From Megaleporinus macrocephalus (taxonomy: Eukaryota > Chordata > Actinopteri > Characiformes > Anostomidae): DNA of 64,000 nt. Below are positions 1-13,078 of the stretch, in pieces; the stretch's first letter is position 1, and the number at the start of each line of letters is the position of its first letter. The stretch lies in assembly GCA_021613375.1 (NCBI GenBank), contig CM038722.1:27757441-27821440 (forward strand), in the 5' to 3' direction. Position numbers and translations under genes: made by a program. The notes beneath the pieces were generated by a model. The model was not told the DNA's origin and did not search any database. It saw nothing but the letters and a program-made list of their open reading frames with translations.

Positions 1-2613
1 TTAGTATGGTGGTGTAGTGGTTAGTATAGTGGTGTAGTGGTTAGTACGGTGGTGTAGTGGTTAGCATGGTGGTGTAGTGGTTAGTATGGTGGTGTAGTGG
101 TTAGTACGGTGGTGTAGTGGTTAGTATGGTGGTGTAGTGGTTAGTATGGTGGTGTAGTGGTTAGTATGGTGGTGTAGTGGTTAGTAAGGTGGTGTAGTGG
201 TTAGTAAGGTGGTGTAGTGGTTAGTACGGTAGTGTAGTGGTTAGTACGGTGGTGTAGTGGTTAGTACGGTGGTGTAGTGGTTAGTATGGTGCTGTAGTGG
301 TTAGTATGGTGGTGTAGTGGTTAGTATTATGGTGTAGTGGTTAGTATTATGGTGTAGTGGTTAGTACGGTTGTGTAGTGGTTAGTAAGGTGGTGTAGTGG
401 TTAGTATTATGGTGTAGTGGTTAGTATTATGGTGTAGTGGTTAGTACGGTTGTGTAGTGGTTAGTACGGTGGTGTAGTGGTTAGTATGGTGGTGTAGTGG
501 TTAGTATTATGGTGTAGTGGTTAGTATTATGGTGTAGTGGTTAGTATTATGGTGTAGTGGTTAGTACGGTTGTGTAGTGGTTAGTAAGGTGGTGTAGTGG
601 TTAGTACGGTAGTGTAGTGGTTAGTACGGTGGTGTAGTGGTTAGTACGGTGGTGTAGAGGTTAGTATGGTGGTGTAGTGGTTAGTAAGGTGGTGTAGTGG
701 TTAGTACGGTGGTGTAGTGGTTAGTACGGTGGTGTAGTGGTTAGTATGGTGGTGTAGTGGTTAGTATGGTGGTGTAGTGGTTAGTATTATGGTGTAGTGG
801 TTAGTACGGTGGTGTAGTGGTTAGTACGGTGGTGTAGTGGTTAGTACGGTGGTGTAGTGGTTAGTATGGTGGTGTAGTGGTTAGTATGGTGGTGTAGTGG
901 TTAGTATGGTGGTGTAGTGGTTAGTACGGTGGTGTAGTGGTTAGTATGGTGGTGTAGTGGTTAGTATGGTGGTGTAGTGGTTAGTACGGTGGTGTAGTGG
1001 TTAGTATGGTGGTGTAGTGGTTAGTACGGTGATGTAGTGGTTAGTACGGTGGTGTAGTGGTTAGTACGGTGGTGTAGTGGTTAGTATGGTGGTGTAGTGG
1101 TTAGTATGGTGGTGTAGTGGTTAGTACGGTGGTGTAGAGGTTAGTACGGTGGTGTAGTGGTTAGTATGGTGGTGTAGTGGTTAGTAAGGTGGTGTAGTGG
1201 TTAGTATGGTGGTGTAGTGGTTGGTGGTGTAGTGGTAAGTACGGTGGTATAGTGGTTAGTACGGTGGTGTAGTGGTTAGTATGGTGGTGTAGTGGTTAGT
1301 ACGGTGGTGTAGTGGTTAGTATGGTGGTGTAGTGGTTAGTATGGTGTAGTGGTTAGTAAGGTGGTCTAGTGGTCAGTACGGTGGTGTAGTGGTTAGTATG
1401 GTGTAGTGGTTAGTAAGGTGGTCTAGTGGTCAGTACGGTGGTGTAGTGGTTAGTATGGTGGTGTAGTGGTTAGTAAGGTGGTCTAGTGGTCAGTACGGTG
1501 GTGTAGTGGTTAGTACGGTGGTGTAGTGGTTAGTACGGTGGTGTAGTGGTTTAGTATGGTGGTGTAGTGGTTAGTACAGTGGTGTAGTGGTTAGTATGGT
1601 GGTGTAGTGGTTAGTATGGTGGTGTAGTGGTTAGTACGGTGGTGTAGTGGTTAGTAAGGTTGTGTAGTGGTTAGTACGGTGGTGTAGTGGTTAGTATGGT
1701 GGTATAGTGGTTAGTACGGTGGTGTAGTGGTTAGTACGGTGGTGTAGTGGTTAGTAAGGTGGTGTAGTGGTTAGTACGGTGGTGTAGTGGTTAGTATGGT
1801 GGTGTAGTGGTTAGTACGGTGGTGTAGTGGTTAGTATGGTGGTGTAGTGGTTAGCACGGTAGTGTAGTGTTAGTACGGTAGTGTAGTGGTTAGTACGGTA
1901 GTGTAGTGGTTAGTATGGTGGTGTAGTGGTCAGTACGGTGGTGTAGTGGTCAGTACGGTGGTGTAGTGGTTAGTATGGTGGTGTAGTGGTTAGTAAGGTG
2001 GTCTAGTGGTCAGTACGGTGGTGTAGTGGTTAGTACGGTGGTGTAGTGGTTAGTACGGTGGTGTAGTGGTTAGTACAGTAGTGTAGTGTTAGTACGGTAG
2101 TGTAGTGGTTAGTATGGTGGTGTAGTGGTTAGTATGGTGGTGTAGTGGTTAGTATGGTGGTGTAGTGGTTAGTATAGTGGTGTAGTGGTTAGTATTGTGG
2201 TATAGTGGTTAGTATTGTGGTGTAATGGTTAGTATGGTGGTGTAGTGGTTAGTATGGTGGTGTAGTGGTTAGTAGGGTGGTGTAGTGGTTAGTACGGTGG
2301 TGTAGTGGTTAGTACGGTGGTGTAGTGGTTAGTATGGTGGTGTAGTGGTTAGTATGGTGTAGTGGTCAGTATGGTGGTGTAGTGGTTAGTACGGTTGGTT
2401 TAGTGGTTAGTATGGTGGTGTAGTGGTCAGTACGGTGGTGTAGTGGTTAGTACGGTGATGTAGTGGTTAGTACGGTGGTGTAGTGGTTAGTATGGTGGTG
2501 TAGTGGTTAGTATGGTGGTGTAGTGGTTAGTACGGTGGTGTAGTGGTTAGTACGGTGGTGTAGTGGTTAGTATGGTGGTGTAGTGGTTAGTACGGTGGTG
2601 TAGTGGTTAGTAC
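1..2613. repeat. 20-bp minisatellite (A-box-like unit)
   Basis: About 130 copies of a 20-bp unit with consensus TTAGTATGGTGGTGTAGTGG, continuing from before the window. Up to about 1220 three units fill exactly 60 bases. After that, short deletions and insertions shift the register (for example near 1222, 1341 and 1869). Variation is concentrated at bases 6-9 (TAT, TAC, TAA, TATTAT forms). It ends abruptly at about 2613. Each unit contains TGGTGTAGTGG, which fits a Pol III A box. Confidence 0.97.
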
Positions 2614-2838
2614 GAAGATTCCTGGCAGACATTGAATCATTGTGTGTTGTGTTTAAACCACTAGATGTCAGTGTTGTAATCCATTTTCAGCTCCACTCCA
2701 ACATTAACAAGCAGCACAAGGGTGCAGTGCTATTGTAAGCATTGATAAACCTGTTCATATAGTGGTGTGTTTTAATAGTAGGATTTGAAAAATGGCAAAA
2801 TATTACTCGTATCGTCAGGTTCTTACCAATACACAACC

Positions 2839-2873
<35 letters not shown>

Positions 2874-3094
2874 CTACAGTGTGTATCGAGTGCAAGCTTA
2901 TAACGTCCTATTATTAAGTCTGAGATTTAAGAACAAACTCAGTACAGTGTTTACTCTGGAATGTTAGAATGCTGGCATTAATTTGATGATGTAAAACATA
3001 TTTAAGGCTTATTTTATTAAACTTATTTTAAAAACTAGCTGATCGTAATTTTAATTTTAACCAATATTTGTATGTGTTTGGATTTGTTCCTCAG
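2614..3094 (+). other. intron sequence with no gene
   Basis: Single-copy-looking AT-rich intron between the 20-bp array and exon a. It holds a short (AT)n run at 2842-2870 and a normal acceptor polypyrimidine stretch before 3094. I see no coding segment. Confidence 0.6.
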
Positions 3095-3214
3095 GTGATG
3101 GTGGATAACTCAGACTTCACCCCGTCTCAGGTGGGCTGCTTGTTCACCTTCCTCGCCCGCCAACTTGCCAAACCTGACAATACCCTCTTCGTCAACAGGA
3201 AGCTGTTCGATCAG
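3095..3214 (+). CDS. vps8: vps8 exon a (internal, 40 codons)
   Basis: Acceptor TTGTTCCTCAG ends at 3094 and the exon runs in phase 0 to CAG at 3214. It encodes 40 residues, including GCLFTFLARQLAKPDNTLF and ending KLFDQ, which continues directly into VLEFLC of the next exon. FLARQLAKP and LFVNRKLFDQ are typical of the VPS8 solenoid. The donor is GTGACT, a weak match to GTAAGT because +3 to +5 are not AAG. No better in-frame donor was seen nearby. It is the first recognisable exon; 1-3094 contains no other coding segment I can support. Confidence 0.9.
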
Positions 3215-3597
3215 GTGACTCTCTCTTTCTCTCCTTCCTTTCTTTCTACCTGTTTTTCTCACCCTGCCTTTCCCTCACCCCCCGTCTCCAGGCTGCAGCC
3301 ATGGCACATAGGGGTTAACAGAAACAGCGCGAGGTGCTTACGGAAGGTGTTAATGTGCTGACAACGTGAAGACAATTAGCAGCTCCTGTAAAAATAACTC
3401 TGTTGAATTAGAAGTGTGAGGCAGCTCTCGCAGGCTGAGAGTGACGAGATAGCACTCCGAGCTGCGAAGGCTTTCAGAGTCAGACTGCCTTCAGAAGAAA
3501 ACAGTTGTAAATCTGTTGATGTTGTTTGCACTTTGTTGTTGTTGTTGCTGTTGTTTTTTAGCTTTAGGGCACTCGTAATGGCTCTGCTAACTATATC

Positions 3598-6500
3598 TGT
3601 AAATTATAAACTGCCAATCAATGGCATGAACAAACAACTACAAACTATAGGCTATACATTAACACCATAGACTGAACACTACAAATTATAGACTACACTT
3701 TAATGGCATAAGCTTAACACTACAAATTTTAGACTACAAATGAATGGCATAAGCTGAACACTACAAATTATGGACTACAAATTAATGGCATAAGCTGAAC
3801 ACTACAAATTATAGACTACACATTAATGGCATAAGCTGAACACTACAAATTATAGACTACACATTAATGGCATAAGCTAAACACTACAAATTATAGACTA
3901 CACTTTAATGGCATAAGCTAAACACTACAAATTATAGACTACACATTAATGGCATAAGATGAACACTACAAATTATAGACTACACATTAATGGCATAAGC
4001 TGAACACTACAAATTATAGACTACACTTTAATGGCATAAGCTGAACACTACAAATTATAGACTACAAATTAATTGCATAAGCAGAACAGTACAAATTATG
4101 GACTACACATTAATGGAATAAGCTGAACACTACACATTATAGACTACAAATTATTGGCATAAACTGAACACTACAAATTATAGACTACACATTAATGGCA
4201 TAAGCTGAACACTACAAATTATAGACTACACATTAATGGCATAAGCAGAACAATACAAATTATAGACTACACTTTAATGGCATAAGCTTAACACTACAAA
4301 TTTTAGACTACAAATGAATGGCATAAGCTGAACACTACAAATTATGGACTACAAATTAATGGCATAAGCTGAACAGTACAAATTTTAGACTACAAATTAA
4401 TGGCATAAGCTGAACACTACAAATTATAGACTACACATTAATGGCATAAGCTGAACACTACAAATTATAGACTACACATTAATGGCATAAGCAGAACACT
4501 ACAAATTATAGACTACACATTAATGGCATAAGCTTAACACTACAAATTATAGACTACACATTAATGGCATAAGCTTAACACTACAAATTATAGACTACAA
4601 ATTAATGGCATAAGCTGAACAATACACATTATAGACTACACTTTAATGGCATAAGCTTAACACTACAAATTTTAGACTACAAATGAATGGCATAAGCTGA
4701 ACACTACAAATTATGGACTACAAATTAATGGCACAAGCTGAACACTACAAATTATAGACTACACATTAATGGCATAAGCTGAACACTACAAATTATAGAC
4801 TACACATTAATGGCATAAGCAGAACACTACAAATTATAGACTACACATTAATGGCATAAGCTTAACACTACAAATTATAGACTACACATTAATGGCATAA
4901 GCTTAACACTACAAATTTTAGACTACACATTAATAGCATAAGCTGAACAATACAAATTATAGACTACACTTTAATGGCATAAGCTTAACACTACAAATTT
5001 TAGACTACAAATGAATGGCATAAGCTGAACACTACAAATTATGGACTACAAATTAATGGCATAAGCTGAACACTACAAATTATAGACTACACATTAATGG
5101 CATAAGCTGAACACTACAAATTATAGACTACACATTAATGGCATAAGCTAAACACTACAAATTATAGACTACACTTTAATGGCATAAGCTAAACACTACA
5201 AATTATAGACTACACATTAATGGCATAAGATGAACACTACAAATTATAGACTACACATTAATGGCATAAGCTGAACACTACAAATTATAGACTACACTTT
5301 AATGGCATAAGCTGAACACTACAAATTATAGACTACAAATTAATGGCATAAGCAGAACAGTACAAATTATGGACTACACATTAATGGAATAAGCTGAACA
5401 CTACACATTATAGACTACAAATTATTGGCATAAACTGAACACTACAAATTATAGACTACAAATTAATGGCATTAGCTGAACACCACAAATTATAGACTAC
5501 AAATTAATGGCATAAGCTGAACACTACAAATTATAGACTACACATTAATGGCATAAGCTTAACACTACAAATTTTAGCCTACAAATGAATGGCATTAGCT
5601 GAACACTACAAATTATAGACTACAAATTAATGGCATAAGCTGAACACTACAAATTATAGACTACACATTAATGGCATAAGCTGAACACTACAAATTATAG
5701 ACTACACATTAATGGCATAGGCAGAACACTACAAATTATAGACTACACATTAATGGCATAAGCTGAACACTACAAATTATAGACTACACATTAATGGCAT
5801 AAGCTGAACACTACAAATTTTAGACTACAAATGAATGGCATAAGCTGAACACTACAAATTATGGACTACAAATTAATGGCACAAGCTGAACACTACAAAT
5901 TATAGACTACACATTAATGGCATAAGCTGAACACTACAAATTATAGACTACACATTAATGGCATAAGCAGAACACTACAAATTATAGACTACACATTAAT
6001 GGCATAAGCTTAACACTACAAATTATAGACTACACATTAATGGCATAAGCTTAACACTACAAATTTTAGACTACACATTAATAGCATAAGCTGAACAATA
6101 CAAATTATAGACTACACTTTAATGGCATAAGCTTAACACTACAAATTTTAGACTACAAATGAATGGCATAAGCTGAACACTACAAATTATGGACTACAAA
6201 TTAATGGCATAAGCTGAACACTACAAATTATAGACTACACATTAATGGCATAAGCTGAACACTACAAATTATAGACTACACATTAATGGCATAAGCTAAA
6301 CACTACAAATTATAGACTACACTTTAATGGCATAAGCTAAACACTACAAATTATAGACTACACATTAATGGCATAAGATGAACACTACAAATTATAGACT
6401 ACACATTAATGGCATAAGCTGAACACTACAAATTATAGACTACACTTTAATGGCATAAGCTGAACACTACAAATTATAGACTACAAATTAATGGCATAAG

Positions 6501-8215
6501 CAGAACAGTACAAATTATGGACTACACATTAATGGAATAAGCTGAACACTACACATTATAGACTACAAATTATTGGCATAAACTGAACACTACAAATTAT
6601 AGACTACAAATTAATGGCATTAGTTGAACACTGCAAATTATAGACTACAAATTAATGGCATAAGCTGAACACCACAAATTATTGACTACAAATTAATGGC
6701 ATAAGCTGAACACTACAAATTATAGACTACACATTAATGGCATAAGCTTAACACTACAAATTTTAGCCTACAAATGAATGGCATTAGCTGAACACTACAA
6801 ATTATAGACTACAAATTAATGGCATAAGCTGAACACTACAAATTATAGACTACACATTAATGGCATAAGCTGAACACTACAAATTATAGACTACACATTA
6901 ATGGCATAGGCAGAACACTACAAATTATAGACTACACATTAATGGCATAAGCTGAACACTACAAATTATAGACTACACATTAATGGCATAAGCTGAACAC
7001 TACAAATTATAGACCACACATTAATGGCATAAGCTGAACACTACAAATTATAGACTACAAATTAATGGCATAAGCTGAACACTACAAATTATAGACTACA
7101 CATTTATGGCATAAGCAGAACAGTACAAATTATGGACTACACCATAATGGAATAAGCTGAACACTACACATAGACTACAAATTATTGGCATAAACTGAAC
7201 ACTACAAATTATAGACTACAAATTAATGGCAAAAGCTGAACACTACAAATTATAGACTACACATTAATGGCATAAGCTGAACACTACACATTATAGACTA
7301 CACATTAATGGCATAAGCTGAACACTACAAATTATAGACTACACATTAATGGCATAAGATGAACACTACAAATTATAGACTACACATTAATGGCATAAGC
7401 TGAACACTACAAATTATGGACTACACATTAATGGCATAAGCTGAACACTACAAATTATAGACTACACATTAATGGCATAAGCTGAACACTACAAATTATA
7501 GACTACACATTAATGGCATAAGCTGAACACTACAAATTATAGACTACACATTAATGGCATAAGCTTAACACTGCAAATTATAGACTACACATTAATGGCA
7601 TAAGCTGAACACTACATATTATGGACTACACATTAATGGAATAAGCTGAACACTACACATTATAGACTACAAATTATTGGCATAAACTGAACACTACAAA
7701 TTATAGACTACAAATGAATGGCGTTAGCTGAACACCACAAATTATAGACTACAAATTAATGGCAAAAGCTGAACACTACAAATTATAGACTACAAATTAA
7801 TGGCATTAGTTGAACACTACAAATTATAGACTACAAATTAATGGCATAAGCTGAACACTACAAATTATAGACTACAAATTAATGGCTTAAGCTAAAAGCT
7901 ACAAATTATATGCTATAAATAATGCCATAAACTGAAAACATGCATACATTCATACAAACTATAAGCTACAGATTAGTGCTGAAAACTTGCATCTGTAAAC
8001 TTTAAGCCACAAACTATATGCTATAGATAAATGCCATAAACTGAACACTCAAAATTACAAGCTCTAAATTAATGCCATAAACTGAAAACATGCATACATT
8101 CATACAAACTACAAACTATAAGCTACAGGTCAATGCTGCAAATGTTTATCTGTGAACTTTACGCTACAAATGAATTCCATATACTGAAAGTTACAAACTA
8201 TAGGCTATAAATAAT
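3598..8215. repeat. 41-bp minisatellite with higher-order structure
   Basis: More than 100 copies of a 41-bp unit. Key pieces are ACTACAAATTATAGACTACA, CATTAATGGC and ATAAGCTGA. The spacing of ATTAATGGC is 41 at 3781, 3822 and 3863. Copies from about 3690 to 7890 are very similar. Those at both edges (3598-3690 and 7895-8215) are strongly diverged, as expected when the centre of an array is homogenised. Rare variants recur exactly 1148 bp (28 units) apart. Confidence 0.97.
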
Positions 8216-8321
8216 AATACACTGGAGCCATACCTAGCATGCCCCCTTCCCTTAACCCGTAACCAAGACTACCCGACTCAAAGACCAAACAAAGACGTAA
8301 GTGTCTCCTGGTGATATGTTC

Positions 8322-9560
8322 AGAGTCAAATCAAATCCAATTTATTTGTATAGTCCTTTTAACAACTGATGTCATCAACCACGCAGCTTTACAGGAATTT
8401 AGTGATAAGAAAAGTTTAATAGAGCATAAATAAGCAGAAGAAGAAAATAAAAACATAGAAATGAAAAGTCCTAGAAATAAAAAAAATAAAAAAAACGGGT
8501 GAGCAAGCCAGAGGCAACAGTGGCGAGGACAAATCACTCTCAGAACTGGAGGAAGAAACCTTGGGAGGAACCAAGATTCACAAGGCGAGGAACCATCCTC
8601 CTCTGATCGAACTACTCAAACAGTACTGATATATTGACTGTACCATCATGTACTTCTGATCAGCTGCTCAGTTGTGCTTAAATAATCATAATATGATAGA
8701 ACTAAGATAAATTATAGTACAGATGAAGAACAGTGAGAGTGATGATGACAATGAAGGTTAATGAAGGTAGAAGGTTTGTGGAAGCTAGTTTAGAGTCCAT
8801 GTTAATATAAATACAGTCTGTAGTGAAGGTTAGGCAGCCAGTCTGAGGCTAGGTAGCAGGTATGGAACGGGTAACATCAGGGCCAATCTGGTGGGTGACT
8901 TGGGTGGCAGGAGAACCTAGCGGTCAGTCTTCCATCAGTGTCAGTCAGGACAGGTGGGCAGTCATACTGATAGTCATACTGATAGAATCAGTTCTGCTTG
9001 GATGTATGAAGATAGGAAGAATGTACAACATTATCAGTGTAGCTAACGACTCCAGCAGATCTGACTATAACAGCAGAACTAAAAGGAGAGAACCAGAAGC
9101 TAACACAACAACGGGGGCACCCTGAAACACTGGCATCCCCCCGCTCCATCGTCCACAAACCTGAGTGACCACATGCAAGCGGTGGGACGACAGCACCAGC
9201 ATCTCAGTTTACCACAATTCCTTGTGTCCATGAAGCCCTGGATCTACAACCTTTGTCAACAGGAATCATTAATTACCAAAAGCTAAACTAAACAAGTACG
9301 TTTTCAGCCTAAACTTGAAGATTGAGACTGTGTCTGAGTCTCGGACCTTCTCTGGAAGATGATTCCAGAGTTGGGGGGCTTTATAAGAAAAGGCTTCAGC
9401 TTCTCCATTAGCTTACGTGAGCTACGTCTTAAGATTAAACTAAGATTAAGTTTTGTGCCATCATAATGAAGAGGGAGGCTAGTTCAGAGCATATGCTTTA
9501 TTCTTGAAGATACTGTGGTACACACATGATCGGTGAAGGTCTGAGAAGGGTTGAGAAAGG
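8322..9560. repeat. dispersed teleost repeat, class not resolved
   Basis: The segment opens with AATCCAATTTATTTGTATAG and contains AAGAAACCTTGGGAGGAACC and TGATTCCAGAGTTGGGGGGC, phrases I recognise from a common interspersed repeat in fish genomes. It has no intact ORF. Terminal repeats and class could not be determined by eye, and both boundaries are approximate. It lies in the intron between vps8 exons a and b. Confidence 0.5.
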
Positions 9561-10005
9561 TCTGACTTCAACTGTCTGCCTCAGTGTTCCAACTGTCCAA
9601 GTTATCATCTGTCCTGGGTTTGGGGCAGATGTCCTTGGGAGGTTCCTGTCATAAAACAACAGGTTATGCTGCTCCAACGTGTAGCTCCTATATGTTTGAG
9701 TGCAGTAAAGCTGATGGAGACTAATTCTTCAGGTCCTGGTGGTATCTGACTCTTGAGAGAAGCTGGGCCTTTCCTGTGATGGTTCATGGTGTCAACATCT
9801 TCTAGACCAAGTGTTTACTCAAGAGGAACTATAATGCGTTGTGTGGTGTTTTAAGCAAAGTTATAAAACCACACTTGCCAAGTACAAGAAACCAAGTTCA
9901 TCAGTCTTTTTCTCTGCTGCACGATGACATCATCTTGTAACTTGTATGTGAGAAGCTTGTGTTGGATGTGTTTTGATCTGGAAATGGTTGCTTGCTTGTG
10001 TGCAG
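9561..10005 (+). other. intron with no recognised feature
   Basis: Mixed-composition intron sequence up to the acceptor of exon b. Nothing beyond the acceptor itself was recognised. Confidence 0.5.
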
Positions 10006-10062
10006 GTCTTGGAGTTTCTTTGCAGTCCTGATGATGATTGCAGACACACAGAGAGACAACAG
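10006..10062 (+). CDS. vps8: vps8 exon b (internal, 19 codons)
   Basis: A 57-nt exon between acceptor TTGTGTGCAG (ending 10005) and donor GTAAAA. It encodes VLEFLCSPDDDCRHTERQQ. It joins exon a (KLFDQ) and exon c (VLLELLQ) in phase 0 on both sides, giving the order expected for VPS8. The acidic SPDDD followed by basic RHTERQQ is a loop between solenoid helices. The exon is too short to stand out in ORF listings and is crossed by spurious ORFs on both strands. Confidence 0.88.
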
Positions 10063-10675
10063 GTAAAATTCTGGACTCTGTCCGCAAAACAAACGTAGAC
10101 AAGCTCGACAGAATATTCCTATTTCATATTCACAAGGCTGGCGTCGGAACAAAGCCTTGCTTCTCTGAAATGATAACATACTCTAGCTGTGACGTTAAAG
10201 GATCAGACTTTCTTCTGCGTTATGTTGGGACGTTTCCTTTTCATCCTTTCATCATCCTTTACACACACAGTGCAGCAAGTCCCACAGCCGCTCTCTTTTA
10301 AACCTGTACAGCAGGAGTGTTTAATTAGAGTCAGTAAGGTCCAGTTAGAGGAGATCTCCTCAGACCAAGATCCGGACCATCATCATTTCTAACTGTGTTC
10401 TGATTCAGTGGTGTATCCTGTTTACTGAAGTTAGTCTAGTATCAGAATCTTCTACCATCAGCTACTGAAACACCAACACATCACACATACCGTTCAGTAT
10501 ATTTCAGTATATTTACTGTTTAAATGCTGAACTGAATTAATTATTTATAAACTAATAATAAATGTTTTTACTCACTTAATAAAAACAAGAGCTACATTAA
10601 AAACACAATGCTTGCGTCTCTCCACTCCTGTTTAAGTCTTCACCACTGACTTCTTTTTTAGAGCATGTTATTCTG
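10063..10675 (+). other. intron with no recognised feature
   Basis: Ordinary intron sequence following exon b, ending in an AT-rich stretch before the 17-bp array. No coding or RNA feature seen. Confidence 0.5.
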
Positions 10676-11600
10676 TCTCCGACTCGCTCTATTCTCTGAC
10701 TCGCTCTATTCTCTGACTCGCTCTATTCTCTGACTCGCTCTATTCTCTGACTCGCTCTATTCTCTGACTCGCTCTATTCTCTGACTAGCTCTATTCTCTG
10801 ACTAGCTCTATTCTCTAACTAGCTCTATTCTCTGACTCGCTCAATTCTCTGACTCGCTCTATTCTCCCACTCGCTCTATTCTTTGACCTGTTTTACTCTC
10901 AGACTCGCTTTATTCTTTGACCTGTTTTACTCTCCGACTCGCTTTATTCTTTGACCTGTTTTACTCTCCAACTCGCCTTACTCTTTGACTCGCTTTACTC
11001 TCCAACTCGCTTTATTCTTTGACTCGCTTTACTCTCCAACTCGCTTTATTCTTTGACTCGCTTTATTCTTTGACTCGCTTTATGCTCCGACTCGCTTTAT
11101 TCTTTGACTCGCTTTATTCTTTGACTTGCTTTATTCTTTGACTTGCTTTATTCTTTGACCTGTTTTAGTCTCCAACTCACTTTATTCCCTGACTCGCCTT
11201 ATTCTTTGCCTTGCTTTACTCTCCAACTCGCTTTATTCTTTGCCTCGCTTTGTTTGCCTCGCTTTACTTTCGGACTCGCTTAATTCTTTGACTTGCTTTA
11301 CTTGCCGACTCGCTTTATTCTTTGCCTCGCTTTACTCTCGGACTCGCTTTATTCTTTGACTCACTTTATTCTTTGACTCGCTTTATTCTTTGCCTCGCTT
11401 TACTCTCGGACTCGCTTTATTCTTTGCCTTGCTTTATTCTTTGCCTCGCTTTACTCTCGGACTCGCTTTATTCTTTGCCTCGCTTTACTCTCGGACTCGC
11501 TTTATTCTTTGCCTCGCTTTACTCTCGGACTCGCTTTATTCTTTGCCTCGCTTTATTCTTTGCCTCTTGGACTCGCTTTACTCTCGGACTCGCTCTACTT
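10676..11600. repeat. 17-bp pyrimidine-rich minisatellite
   Basis: About 54 copies of a 17-bp unit. The left part is GACTCGCTCTATTCTCT; from about 10860 the unit changes to GACTCGCTTTATTCTTT, with TGCCTCGCTTTACTCTCG variants in the last 300 bp. The gradient of variants suggests stepwise expansion from left to right or separate amplification of subtypes. It lies in the 1760-bp intron between exons b and c. Confidence 0.95.
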
Positions 11601-11822
11601 TGTTGCACTCCCAAATCTGCACAGATATTTTTTTCCTTACATTACTTTTACTTTTATACTTTAAGTAGTCCTGAAATCAGTACTTTTATACTTTTACTGG
11701 TGTAAAAAGCTTGAGCTGATACTTCAACTTCCACTAGTATCTATACTTCTACCTGAGTAATGAATGTAAATACTTCTGACACTTTGCATGTGACTCTCTA
11801 ATGCATGTGATACTCGTACCAG

Positions 11823-11905
11823 GTGCTGCTGGAGTTGCTCCAGGTGGGAGGTGTGGTCCAGTTTGACGAGGGACGGCTACTTGCCCTGGCAGAGAAGGCG
11901 GAGTT
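11823..11905 (+). CDS. vps8: vps8 exon c (internal, 27 codons + 2 nt)
   Basis: Acceptor CGTACCAG ends at 11822; the donor at 11906 is the consensus GTAAGT. The exon encodes VLLELLQVGGVVQFDEGRLL and then ALAEKAE, plus two bases of a Phe codon completed by the first base of exon d (phase 2 intron). The LLELLQ-GG-VQFDE-RL-AEKAEF pattern is one of the most diagnostic VPS8 stretches here. It predicts two amphipathic solenoid helices. Confidence 0.93.
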
Positions 11906-13078
11906 GTAAGTGATTGACCAATCAGAAAGAAGACGTATACGTTTTCAGCTGAATATGTAGAGCTATAAATATAGCTGCCGCATCAAACGGCCCCCTGAAA
12001 GACCTCCTGCTCTGAACTGCCCCCGACAGCATGTGGACACCTGCTCGTCCAGTGTTTCCTCTGAAGTGAGGGGTATTAATGAGAGCCTGTTCCTCCTTTG
12101 CTGCTGTTGCAGTCTTTACTCTGCTAGGAAGACTTTAAACTAGACATTAAAACCATTGCTGTGAGGATTTGATTATATAAAGCCAAACGAGTATTAGTGA
12201 GGTCTGGTGCTGACGTTGGATGATCAGCTCTGGTTCTCATCCCAGAGGTGTAGGATGGAGCTCCATCACTCCAGAGAGCACAGCTGCGCTGCTTCACAGG
12301 CCAGTGCTAGTGCTGGGGGGATTTATAGCCCTCTAGCTGAGTCTTGGCAGTGGGGTCAATGAGGCACTGCTCTGGGGAGCACCATGGAGAAGCTCAGATC
12401 AGTAATGAGAAGAGCGCAGCTGAAACGAGGGTGCGAGGTTAGGACAGCGTACTGTCTGTGTAAAGCTTATTAATCACAGCCGGCCTGAGACACAGCCCAG
12501 CACGTGGCTTAGTCCAGCTTTGATCAGGTCTGATCAGGTCTGATCAGGTTTCTGCTTTGGTCTGTGGTTTTGATGAAGACAGGAGGAAGACAGGCATGAT
12601 GAGCTGACGTGCTGTAGGTTTGAGCTGCTTGTAAGTGGTCCTGTACTGCTGTGTGTTGAAACAGTGTTGTTTCAGTCTCTCAGGGCCGGAGAGTAATTAC
12701 TTTCCTCCACTTAGTTTCAATTACCTTCGTTAAACGTCTTCTGAGTAATTAATGGGCCATTAAGCGGCTGGCCGAGTTGAATAGTATCGATTCACTCAAG
12801 GTGATGAAGGACACGCCGGAGAGCCAAACTTTACACCTCTGTACTCTCTATCTGACTGTGTTCCTGTGTTGTCTGTCACTCTCCTAACTTTACTTCTCAC
12901 TCTCTTTCTTTTCTTTCTCCCGTTTCTCATTCCTGCTGTCTCTCTTTCTGTATATCTGTTTTATAACCAAATTGAAAGACAGCAACAATTAAAGACCGTA
13001 TACTACCTCCTGCTACCATTACTTAATGAACAGGGTGGTTTCATGGCTCTTAGTGCAGAAGCCAGAAGGTTGATATTT
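11906..13078 (+). other. intron with no recognised feature
   Basis: Mixed-composition intron downstream of exon c. A short pyrimidine-rich run lies near 12865-12950. No further exon fits, because the exon c reading frame joins exon d directly. Confidence 0.5.

Noticed and set aside
1..2613. tRNA gene cluster
   Set aside because: Units match only the A box and D-arm; no B box, anticodon arm or acceptor stem, and 20 bp is too short.
3598..8215. CRISPR array
   Set aside because: Units are contiguous 41-bp copies without unique spacers, in a vertebrate gene intron.
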